The translations under genes and the position numbers were made by a program. A stretch of 64,000 nt of DNA from Polaribacter sp. KT25b (GTDB lineage Bacteria > Bacteroidota > Bacteroidia > Flavobacteriales > Flavobacteriaceae): contig NZ_LT629752.1 of assembly GCF_900105145.1 (NCBI RefSeq), positions 3,415,501-3,479,500 of the forward strand. Direction: 5' to 3'. Positions within the stretch are counted from its first letter, which is position 1. Each line of letters begins with the position of its first letter. The notes below the pieces were generated by a model. It searched no databases. It was given only the letters and a program-made list of their open reading frames with translations, and was not told the DNA's origin. Below, piece after piece: positions 19,080 through 26,106 of this stretch.

Positions 19080-20135
19080 ATGAAGCAAAAAACATATCTA
19101 TTATTTATCTTATTATTTTCTATAACCGTTGCTATAGCTCAAAATAAAGAAAAAAAATATGCTATTAGAACCATCGCTTTTTACAATTTAGAAAATTTAT
19201 TTGACACCATTAATGATGTTACTAAAAATGATGAAGCAAGTCCAATGATGGAGTTAAAAGCAAATAGATCTGCAGTTTATTGGGATAAAATTGACAAACT
19301 TAGTAGCACAATTGCACAAATTGGCTTAGATGAAGCAAAAACAAGTCCTGCAATAATTGGTGTTTCTGAAGTAGAAAACATAAATGTGCTAGAAGATTTG
19401 GTAAAATCTAAACATTTAATAAAAAAAGATTACGGCATTATTCATTACGATTCTCCAGACAAACGCGGAATTGATGTAGCTTTACTGTATCAGAAAAAAT
19501 ATTTTAAACCAATTTTTCATGAAGTTTATAATCCAAATATCTTTAAAGACAACTTTAAAGTCTATACAAGAGATCAATTATTAGTTTCTGGTTATTTAGA
19601 TGATGAACTGATTAATGTTATAGTAAACCACTGGCCATCTAGAAGAGGTGGCGAAGCAAAAAGCAGACCTTTACGAGAAAAAGCTGCATATCAAAACACA
19701 AAAATTATTGCCCAAATTAGAGAGAAAGACCCAAAAGCTAAAATTTTTATAATGGGCGATTTTAATGACGACCCAATAAATACTAGTTTTAAAGAAGTTT
19801 TAAAAACGAAAAGTAAAAAAAGTGAAGTTGGTGAAACAGATATTTACAATCCTTATGAAGATATGTTTAGAAGAGGCTTTGGCACGTTAACTTATAGAGA
19901 TAATATTAATTTATTTGATCAAATATTAATTTCTGACCCCTTGTTAGATAAAGGTAAAAAAGATTTTTCTAACTATAAAATGTTTAAAGCTATGATTTTT
20001 AACAAACGCTTTTTAACAATTAAAAAAGGCAAATATAAAGGTTATCCTTTTAGAAGCTTTGCTAACGGTAGTTATACTAGTGGATACTCAGATCATTATC
20101 CTGTTTATATGTATTTAATAAAAGAGAAAAAATAA
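19080..20135 (+). CDS. Secreted endonuclease/exonuclease/phosphatase family protein
   Basis: A 351-residue EEP-fold phosphoesterase. I chose the ATG at 19080 because it opens a signal peptide (MKQKTYLLFILLFSITVAIAQ); the longer reading from a TTG at 19059 would mask it. The metal and catalytic motifs of DNase I-like enzymes are all visible: FYNLENLFDT, SEVEN, GIDVALLYQ, NHWPSRRGG, MGDFNDDP and SDHYPVY. It is therefore probably an active, exported hydrolase of DNA, RNA or another phosphodiester. It is divergent from a TonB receptor plus DUF5689 lipoprotein, suggesting periplasmic or surface processing of a substrate those proteins import. It ends at a strong terminator. Confidence 0.88.
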   Translation: MKQKTYLLFILLFSITVAIAQNKEKKYAIRTIAFYNLENLFDTINDVTKNDEASPMMELKANRSAVYWDKIDKLSSTIAQIGLDEAKTSPAIIGVSEVENINVLEDLVKSKHLIKKDYGIIHYDSPDKRGIDVALLYQKKYFKPIFHEVYNPNIFKDNFKVYTRDQLLVSGYLDDELINVIVNHWPSRRGGEAKSRPLREKAAYQNTKIIAQIREKDPKAKIFIMGDFNDDPINTSFKEVLKTKSKKSEVGETDIYNPYEDMFRRGFGTLTYRDNINLFDQILISDPLLDKGKKDFSNYKMFKAMIFNKRFLTIKKGKYKGYPFRSFANGSYTSGYSDHYPVYMYLIKEKK

Positions 20136-20178
20136 TTTTAGATAGATAAAATTTACATTTAAAAAACTACTTAAAACC

Positions 20179-20214
20179 ACAAAACCCCGCAACTTAAAAG
20201 TTACGGGGTTTTTT
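20179..20214. terminator. Bidirectional terminator between the EEP phosphoesterase and RNase G
   Basis: AAAACCCCG pairs with CGGGGTTTT, and the inner AACTT pairs with AAGTT; T-runs on the plus strand and A-runs on the other side allow termination of both convergent genes. Confidence 0.92.
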
Positions 20215-20250
20215 GATAAAAAATTATTGCCTTATTTATATTACAAACAA

Positions 20251-21783
20251 CTATTTACTAGCTTGAAATTTATAATACAAATATGTGTAAGCATCTCTAG
20301 GTATAATTGTAATCCACTTTTTGTGTTTTAAATACCATTTAAAACGAATTGAATTTACTCCTTTTGTTAAATAGGAAGCAATAAAAGGATGAATGTGTAA
20401 TTGTATCTTTTTATTGTTTGATTTAGAATTTAAAATAAATTTTTCTAAATCTGATTCAATTTTATCCAATAAAACTATTGGAGCTTCTACTTGTCCATTT
20501 ATATTTGGGTCGGCTTCGGTAGTCTTTATACTTAACTCAGGTCTAACCCTTTGTCTTGTAATTTGTACTAACCCAAATTTACTTGGAGGTAATATTTTGT
20601 GTTTTGTCCTATCAAAAGACATTTGTTCTTTTAAATATTGAAACAGTTTATTTCTGTTTTCAACTTTATGCATATCAATAAAATCAACTACGATAATGCC
20701 TCCCATATCACGCAATTGTAATTGACGTGCTATTTCTGCTGCAGCAATTAAATTAACTTCTAACGCTGTCTCTTCTTGAGAGCCAGCTTTATTAGAACGA
20801 TTTCCGCTATTTACATCAATAACGTGTAAAGCTTCTGTGTGCTCTATAACTAGATACGCACCTTTACTCATAGAAACTGTTTTTCCAAACGAAGTTTTAA
20901 TTTGCCTTTCTATTCCATATTTTTCAAAAATTGGAGTTTCAGACCTGTGCAACTTTACAATTTTTTCCTTTTCGGGATAAATTTCTTGCAGATATTCTTT
21001 AATTTCTACTTTCAAAGTTTCGTCATTAGTTACAATGTTTGTAAAAGTTTCATTCATAACATCTCTTAAAATAGAAGATGCTCTATTTAACTCACTTAAT
21101 ATTTTAGTTGGTGTGTTTGTGTTAGGTATTCTCTTACACATGGTTTTCCAACGATCTAATGAGTTTTGCAAATCTTTATCTAATTCTGCTACTTTTTTTC
21201 CTTCAGCAACAGTTCTTAAAATAACGCCAAAACCTTTAGGTTTTATGCTTTTTGCCAATCTTTTTAAACGTTCTTTTTCTGCTGGGTCTTCTATCTTTTG
21301 AGATACAGAAACTCGGTTAGAAAAAGGAACTAAAACCAAAAATCTACCAGCAATAGAAAGCTCTGAGCTTAATCTTGGACCTTTTGTAGAAATTGGTTCT
21401 TTTACAATTTGTACTAATAGGTTTTGTCCTGTTTTTAGTACATTGTTAATACTACCGTCTTTGTTAATGTCAACTTCTTTTTGGAAGTTTTTTAAAGTGA
21501 ATTCTTTATACTTACCTGTGCCTACTTTCTTAATGAATGAATTTAATGAGTTTACTTGTGCACCTAAATCATGATAATGTAAAAATCCATCTTTTGGATA
21601 ACCTACATTTACAAAGGCAGCATTTAAACCAGTTAATACTTTTCCTATTTTGGCTAAAAAAATATCGCCAACAGAAAATTTATTACCAGTTGTTTCATTA
21701 TTTAATTCAATAAGTTTTCCATCTCTTAATAAGGCAAAATCAATATCAGATGAATTTGAACGAATTATCAATTCTGTTTTCAT
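20251..21783 (-). CDS. rng: Ribonuclease E/G family endoribonuclease
   Basis: Single-strand-specific endoribonuclease for rRNA maturation and mRNA decay; 510 residues, the RNase G size without the long RNase E scaffold. An N-terminal S1 domain (about 35-125) starts at NKFSVGDIFLAKIGKV. The catalytic region has HVIDVNSGNRS and GGIIVVDFIDMH, supplying the two metal-binding aspartates, and LVQITRQRVRPEL. The gene follows bTHX on the same strand but is separated from it by the terminator at 21950-21976, so it needs its own promoter. Two small hairpins in its leader (21801-21851) may be relevant, because RNase E controls its own mRNA through leader hairpins in Escherichia coli. Confidence 0.95.
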   Translation of the reverse strand: MKTELIIRSNSSDIDFALLRDGKLIELNNETTGNKFSVGDIFLAKIGKVLTGLNAAFVNVGYPKDGFLHYHDLGAQVNSLNSFIKKVGTGKYKEFTLKNFQKEVDINKDGSINNVLKTGQNLLVQIVKEPISTKGPRLSSELSIAGRFLVLVPFSNRVSVSQKIEDPAEKERLKRLAKSIKPKGFGVILRTVAEGKKVAELDKDLQNSLDRWKTMCKRIPNTNTPTKILSELNRASSILRDVMNETFTNIVTNDETLKVEIKEYLQEIYPEKEKIVKLHRSETPIFEKYGIERQIKTSFGKTVSMSKGAYLVIEHTEALHVIDVNSGNRSNKAGSQEETALEVNLIAAAEIARQLQLRDMGGIIVVDFIDMHKVENRNKLFQYLKEQMSFDRTKHKILPPSKFGLVQITRQRVRPELSIKTTEADPNINGQVEAPIVLLDKIESDLEKFILNSKSNNKKIQLHIHPFIASYLTKGVNSIRFKWYLKHKKWITIIPRDAYTYLYYKFQASK

Positions 21784-21800
21784 ACTGAAATGGTTTTAAA

Positions 21801-21851
21801 CTACACTTAATTGTGTAGATGGATTAATATTGTCAGGTATTTTATAATACC
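21801..21851 (-). promoter_or_regulatory. Two hairpins in the RNase G leader
   Basis: Stem 1: CTACAC (21801-21806) with GTGTAG (21813-21818). Stem 2: GGTATT (21836-21841) with AATACC (21846-21851), loop of four. Both are perfect 6-bp stems within 70 bp of the start codon. A role in autoregulation is inference. Confidence 0.4.
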
Positions 21852-21949
21852 GTGAGAAGATTTACTGCCTTACACAACTAGCAAACCTTCAAATGTCAAT
21901 GAACTTTTTTTTAAAAAAAATTTAATTCTTTTTCGCTAAATAATAAACG

Positions 21950-21976
21950 AAAAAGTAAGCGAATGCTTACTTTTTC
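21950..21976 (-). terminator. Terminator overlapping the stop codon of the bTHX gene
   Basis: AAAAAGTAAGC pairs with GCTTACTTTTT around a GAAT loop, followed on the minus strand by a T-run and CG. The bTHX stop codon TAA lies inside the upstream arm, so coding sequence and terminator share bases. Confidence 0.8.
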
Positions 21977-22056
21977 TTGTGTCTATTTGCTCTAGCTCTT
22001 TTCTTTCTTTTGTGTGTAGAGATCTTAGCTCTCTTTCTTTTTTTACCACTTGGCAT
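21967..22056 (-). CDS. 30S ribosomal protein bTHX, very small basic protein
   Basis: A 29-residue protein, MPSGKKRKRAKISTHKRKKR followed by ARANRHKKK, translated from the ATG at 22056. This is the near-invariant sequence of the tiny Bacteroidota ribosomal protein of the THX type, which sits in the head of the 30S subunit. Seventeen of 29 residues are lysine, arginine or histidine. The gene is too short for most gene finders and is easily missed. It lies 46 bp downstream of the HU gene on the same strand, and its 3' end is embedded in a terminator hairpin. The call is confident because of the sequence match. Confidence 0.9.
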   Translation of the reverse strand: MPSGKKRKRAKISTHKRKKRARANRHKKK

Positions 22057-22102
22057 AATGTTCTGGTGTTATTAAACCCTTAAGGTTTAGATTAATATTG
22101 TG

Positions 22103-22393
22103 TTACTTTACTGCTACTTTGTTTTTTACTCCTTCAGTAAAAGTTTTAGCCGGTTTAAAAGCTGGAATATTGTGAGCTGGAATCTTAATAGTTGTATTCT
22201 TAGAAATATTTCTACCAGTTTTCTCTGCTCTTGTTTTGATAATAAAACTACCAAAACCTCTTAAATAAACGTTATCACCATTTTCTAATGCACCCTTCAC
22301 TTCAGCCATAAATGCTTCAACAGTTGCTAAAACATCTGTTTTTTCTATACCAGATTTGTCTGAAATTTTTGATACGATATCTGCTTTCGTCAT
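22103..22393 (-). CDS. HU family DNA-binding protein
   Basis: Histone-like nucleoid protein, 96 residues. It has the HU/IHF fold throughout: MTKADIVSKISDKSGIEKTDVLATVEAFM forms the N-terminal helices, VYLRGFGSFIIKTRAEKTGRN is the DNABINDING signature of the beta-arm base, and PAHNIPAFKPAKTF is the C-terminal part of the arm and last helix. It is transcribed leftwards from a canonical promoter (22444-22471) and followed by bTHX. It is divergent from mutY. A short lysine tail replaces nothing essential. Confidence 0.95.
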   Translation of the reverse strand: MTKADIVSKISDKSGIEKTDVLATVEAFMAEVKGALENGDNVYLRGFGSFIIKTRAEKTGRNISKNTTIKIPAHNIPAFKPAKTFTEGVKNKVAVK

Positions 22394-22430
22394 GATTCTA
22401 TTTTTACTATTTATTTGTTAAATTACTTTC

Positions 22431-22471
22431 AAAAATGCGGATGCAAATATATGATAATTAATCAATTCCAA
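22431..22471 (-). promoter_or_regulatory. Promoter and initial leader of the HU gene
   Basis: Minus strand TTG (22469-22471), 17-bp spacer, TATATTTG (22444-22451), an exact consensus promoter. The following bases CATCCGCATTTT are shared with the rplU promoter region (39999-40018), giving a 20-base identity. Confidence 0.8.
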
Positions 22472-22534
22472 AAAGATTAAGACTTAATTTTATCTTAATT
22501 TTAAAATGTAATATTGCAATTCTATTTTTAATCG

Positions 22535-23581
22535 ATGAAATTTTCTAATACTTTAATATACTGGCAGTTACAAAACAACCGAGAATTACCTTGGCGCAAA
22601 ACTAAGAATCCATATTTTATTTGGTTGTCAGAAATCATGCTACAACAAACAAGAGTTGCTCAAGGAATGGCATATTATCTAAAATTTACAGCACATTTTC
22701 CCTCTGTTTTCGACCTCGCTAAAGCGGATGAAAGCACCGTTTTAAAAATGTGGCAAGGTTTAGGATATTATTCTCGTGCAAGAAATCTACATTTTACAGC
22801 AAAACAAATTGCAAACGAATTTAATGGCAAATTTCCATCAACATATAAAGAGATTATAAAGCTTAAAGGAATTGGCGATTATACAGCTTCTGCAATTGCA
22901 TCTATTTGTTTTAATGAACCAACTGCTGTTGTAGATGGCAATGTTTACAGAGTTTTATCGAGATATTTTGGTATTAAAACTCCTATAAATTCATCCGCAG
23001 GAATTAAAGAATTTAAAGCTTTAGCACAAACATTATTAGATACAACACAACCAGGAACGCATAACCAAGCATTAATGGATTTTGGCGCATTGCACTGCAA
23101 ACCTCAAAACCCGCTTTGCGAAACCTGTCCTTTTTCTAATAGTTGCGTAGCTTTAAAACAAAAATTAACAAAAGAATTACCTATAAAGGAGAAGAAAATT
23201 AAAGTTAAAAATCGTTATTTTAATTTTCTTGTAATAATTACAGATGACAATAAAACCATTTTATCAGAAAGAAAAGGAAAAGGCATTTGGCAAGGTTTGT
23301 ATCAATTTCCTTTAATTGAAAGTGATTATAACATTAATAAAGACGAACTTGTTTCATCAGAAAATTTCATTAATTTATTTCCTGATGAAACCACTATTTC
23401 TTTATTTAATAAAAAAGAAATAGTTCATAAATTATCTCACCAACATCTTTATACTCAGTTCTGGATTATAGAAACAGCAACTTCATCTAAAGCAAAAATA
23501 AATTGGAAAGACATTAAAGAGCATCCTGTTCCTGTTTTAATTGCCAATTTTATTGAAGAATTTCTATCTAAAAGTAATTGA
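22535..23581 (+). CDS. mutY: A/G-specific adenine DNA glycosylase MutY
   Basis: Removes adenine mispaired with 8-oxoguanine; 348 residues. The N-terminal HhH-GPD domain shows LPWRKTKNPYFIWLSEIMLQQT, the helix-hairpin-helix LKGIGDYTASAIASIC, and VDGNVYRVLSRYFG with the catalytic aspartate. The iron-sulfur loop is C-x6-C-x2-C-x5-C in CKPQNPLCETCPFSNSC. The C-terminal 120 residues form the NUDIX-like domain that reads 8-oxoG (LSERKGKGIWQGLYQFPLIE). The ATG at 22535 gives the expected short N-terminus. It is divergent from HU and precedes ssb, gldE and gldD, a neighbourhood conserved in gliding flavobacteria. Confidence 0.97.
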   Translation: MKFSNTLIYWQLQNNRELPWRKTKNPYFIWLSEIMLQQTRVAQGMAYYLKFTAHFPSVFDLAKADESTVLKMWQGLGYYSRARNLHFTAKQIANEFNGKFPSTYKEIIKLKGIGDYTASAIASICFNEPTAVVDGNVYRVLSRYFGIKTPINSSAGIKEFKALAQTLLDTTQPGTHNQALMDFGALHCKPQNPLCETCPFSNSCVALKQKLTKELPIKEKKIKVKNRYFNFLVIITDDNKTILSERKGKGIWQGLYQFPLIESDYNINKDELVSSENFINLFPDETTISLFNKKEIVHKLSHQHLYTQFWIIETATSSKAKINWKDIKEHPVPVLIANFIEEFLSKSN

Positions 23582-23590
23582 TATTTTTAG

Positions 23591-23598
23591 TACATTTG
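23591..23598 (+). promoter_or_regulatory. Candidate -7 element upstream of ssb
   Basis: TACATTTG matches TAnnTTTG and ends 18 bp before the ssb ATG. No TTG at canonical distance, so partial evidence only. Confidence 0.45.
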
Positions 23599-23616
23599 AT
23601 TTGTAATTAAAAAGTA

Positions 23617-24048
23617 ATGGCAAGCACAGTAAACAAGGTAATTTTAATTGGTAATTTAGGCGATGATGTAAAAATGCATTATTTTGATGGAGGAAATTCT
23701 ATTGGAAGATTCCCTATTGCTACTAGCGAAAATTACACAAATAAGCAAACTGGCGAAAAAATTACAACTACAGATTGGCACAATATTGTTGTTAGAAATA
23801 AATTAGCAGAAATTTGCGAAAAATATTTATCTAAGGGCGATAAAGTGTATGTTGAAGGAAAACTTAAAAATAGACAATGGGAGCAAGATGGCGTTAAACG
23901 CTATTCAACAGAAGTTCATGTTCATGAAATGACCTTTTTAACGACTAAAAAGAGCCTTGATTCTGCAAATAATTCAAAACAAAACCAACAATCTGCTGCA
24001 AAACCAACATCTGTTGCTTCAGAAAAGAATGACGATTTACCTTTTTAA
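23617..24048 (+). CDS. ssb: Single-stranded DNA-binding protein
   Basis: Essential replication and repair factor that coats single-stranded DNA; 143 residues. The OB fold runs from VNKVILIGNLGDDVKMHYFD to about residue 108, with WHNIVVRNKLAEICEKYLSKGDKVYVEG in the middle. A glutamine/serine/alanine-rich linker follows, and the protein ends in DDLPF, the acidic tip that recruits partner proteins. It lies 35 bp after mutY, probably with its own promoter element at 23591-23598, and 18 bp before gldE. Confidence 0.97.
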   Translation: MASTVNKVILIGNLGDDVKMHYFDGGNSIGRFPIATSENYTNKQTGEKITTTDWHNIVVRNKLAEICEKYLSKGDKVYVEGKLKNRQWEQDGVKRYSTEVHVHEMTFLTTKKSLDSANNSKQNQQSAAKPTSVASEKNDDLPF

Positions 24049-24066
24049 TTTATAAAACTTTAAAAA

Positions 24067-25395
24067 TTGGACCCAGATCCCGAACTTTTTTTTATATTTT
24101 TTACTTCAATTAATTTCTTAACCGGAATTAATCTTATTGCTTTTATTGCCTTATTAATAAGTTCTGCATTAATATCCGGAACAGAAGTTGCTTTTTTCTC
24201 GCTTTCTCAAACAGATTTAAACGTACTTTCTAACGACGGAAAAGAAGATAATATTATTGTAAAATTATTAGAAAGACCTAGAAAATTATTAGCAACAATT
24301 TTAATTACCAATAACTTTATTAATATTTTAATTGTTTTGCTATTTGCTTCTTTAGCAGAAAATTTATTTGGTGATTTTGATTATCAACTAAATCTTCATT
24401 TTATTTCTGTTCCTATTCGTTTTTTAATTGAAGTTATACTAGTAACCTTTTTAATACTATTGTTTGGCGAGGTTTTACCTAAAGTGTATGCTTCTAGAAA
24501 TGCATTGCCTTTTTCAAAAAAAATGTCGAAATTTATTCATGTAATAAATATTTTGCTAACTCCTTTTAGCACACCTCTAATTTCGTTAACAAAATTTGTT
24601 GAAAAAAAATTAGGTAGCAGAAACACTAATTTTTCTGTTGAAACATTGTCGCAAGCTTTAGAATTAACTTCGGATGGAGCAACAACCAAAGATGAACAAA
24701 AAATTTTAGAAGGAATTGTAAATTTCGGAAACACTGAAACTGTGCAAATTATGAAACCTAGAATAGATCTTTTTGCACTTTCTGATACAGAAACGTATGA
24801 AAACGTGTTGACTAAAATTTTAGAAAATGGCTATTCTAGAAACCCTGTTTACAAAGAAAATATAGACAATATTGTAGGTGTTTTGTACGCAAAAGATTTA
24901 TTAGCTCATTTAAATAAGAAAGATTTTAAATGGCAAAATTTAGTTCGTGAAGCTTTTTTTGTCCCAGAAAACAAAAAATTAGATGATTTATTAGACAACT
25001 TTAGAGCACGTAAAAACCACTTAGCAATTGTTGTTGATGAATATGGAGGCACAAGCGGAATAGTTACTCTTGAGGATGTTATCGAAGAAATTGTAGGCGA
25101 TATTAATGATGAGTTTGATGATGATGATTTAGCCTATTCTAAAATTGATGAAAATAACTACATCTTTGAAGGTAAAACAAGTATTAAAGATTTTTGTAGA
25201 GTTTTAGATGATGAAGACGAAGAGATTTTTGAAGAGGAAAAAGGTGAAAGTGAAACGATTGCAGGTTTTATTTTAGAAATTTCTGGTAAATTCCCTAAAA
25301 AAGGAGAGAAAATAAACTTCAAGAATTATACGTTTACTATTGAAGCGTTAGATAAAAAACGCATCAAACAAATAAAAGCAACCAGAAATGCGTAA
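24067..25395 (+). CDS. gldE: Gliding motility-associated protein GldE, CNNM/CorC-like membrane protein
   Basis: Membrane protein of 442 residues with a DUF21 transmembrane domain (about 15-190), tandem CBS domains (PRIDLFALSDTETYENVLTKI to about 335) and a C-terminal CorC_HlyC domain (ETIAGFILEISGKFPKKGEKI). The start is a TTG, chosen because the acidic DPDPE sequence after it looks genuine and precedes the first helix; no ATG lies close upstream. In Flavobacterium johnsoniae, GldE affects gliding, and extra gldE suppresses some gldB mutants. The gene overlaps gldD by 8 bp and follows ssb, the same order as in known gliding species. Confidence 0.92.
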   Translation: MDPDPELFFIFFTSINFLTGINLIAFIALLISSALISGTEVAFFSLSQTDLNVLSNDGKEDNIIVKLLERPRKLLATILITNNFINILIVLLFASLAENLFGDFDYQLNLHFISVPIRFLIEVILVTFLILLFGEVLPKVYASRNALPFSKKMSKFIHVINILLTPFSTPLISLTKFVEKKLGSRNTNFSVETLSQALELTSDGATTKDEQKILEGIVNFGNTETVQIMKPRIDLFALSDTETYENVLTKILENGYSRNPVYKENIDNIVGVLYAKDLLAHLNKKDFKWQNLVREAFFVPENKKLDDLLDNFRARKNHLAIVVDEYGGTSGIVTLEDVIEEIVGDINDEFDDDDLAYSKIDENNYIFEGKTSIKDFCRVLDDEDEEIFEEEKGESETIAGFILEISGKFPKKGEKINFKNYTFTIEALDKKRIKQIKATRNA

Positions 25396-25936
25396 TATTT
25401 TTATTCTCTTATTTTTACTAATTTTTATTTCTTGTAATTCAGATATTTTACCAAAACCAAAAGCGTATTTGAGTTTAGAATATCCTAAAAAAGAATATTC
25501 ATATTTAACTTTAGAAAGACCTTATTCTTTTGAAGTTTTAAAAAGCACAAAGATTATTGATGACGAAAATAATTGGTTAAAAATTGAATATCCTAATTTA
25601 AAAGCGTCAATAGATATTACTTACAGACCTGTTAAAAATAATTTAAAAGAGCTTTTAACAGAGTCTGAAAAATTGGTTTTTAAACACGCTGTAAAAGCAG
25701 AACAAATTATACCAAAAGACTTTGTAAACCCTAAAAAAAGAGTATTCGGAAGTTTATATGAAATTACAGGAAATGCAGCTTCTCAAATTCAGTTTCATGT
25801 AACTGATAGCACAAATAATTTTATAAAAGGTTCTTTATATTTTTACGTAAAACCAAATTACGACTCCATTTTACCAGCAGTTGCTTATGTAAAAGAAGAT
25901 ATTTTACATCTGATAGAAACTTTAGAATGGAAATAA
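25388..25936 (+). CDS. gldD: Gliding motility lipoprotein GldD
   Basis: Lipoprotein of 182 residues needed for gliding and type IX protein secretion in Flavobacterium johnsoniae. The signal and lipobox are MRNIFILLFLLIFISC, with Cys16 followed by NSDILPKPKAYLSLEYPKKEY, the conserved GldD start (PKP...YP). The rest is a compact domain ending VKEDILHLIETLEWK. The start codon lies inside the last codons of gldE (8-bp overlap), so translation is probably coupled. Downstream is a repeat-containing gap and the convergent MutS-like gene. The type IX sorting tail on the protein at 60.6 kb fits an organism that uses this system. Confidence 0.94.
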   Translation: MRNIFILLFLLIFISCNSDILPKPKAYLSLEYPKKEYSYLTLERPYSFEVLKSTKIIDDENNWLKIEYPNLKASIDITYRPVKNNLKELLTESEKLVFKHAVKAEQIIPKDFVNPKKRVFGSLYEITGNAASQIQFHVTDSTNNFIKGSLYFYVKPNYDSILPAVAYVKEDILHLIETLEWK

Positions 25937-25937
25937 A

Positions 25938-25970
25938 AGCCCATCTTAATCTTCCCAAAGGGAAGAAATA
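25938..25970 (+). repeat. Family A palindromic repeat, copy A1
   Basis: Begins 1 bp after the gldD stop. Starts AGCCCATCTTAATC and contains the palindrome CTTCCCAAAGGGAAG. Its 33 bases are identical to the reverse complement of copy A3 at 32647-32679, 6.7 kb away. Confidence 0.85.
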
Positions 25971-26106
25971 TTCTAATATTTAAAGATAAGGATGTTATTT
26001 CAAAATAAGCCTTTTTAGGCGATTGAGAAATCTCAAATCCGTCTTGACTCTTTTTTATTGTTCTTGTTTTTTCTCTTTTACTTTTAACTTTTAGAATTTC
26101 AGGATT

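Noticed and set aside
26000..26100. Terminator between gldD and the MutS-like gene
   Set aside because: Only a short GCC/GGC stem with a T-rich loop is present and no convincing hairpin plus T-run could be drawn.
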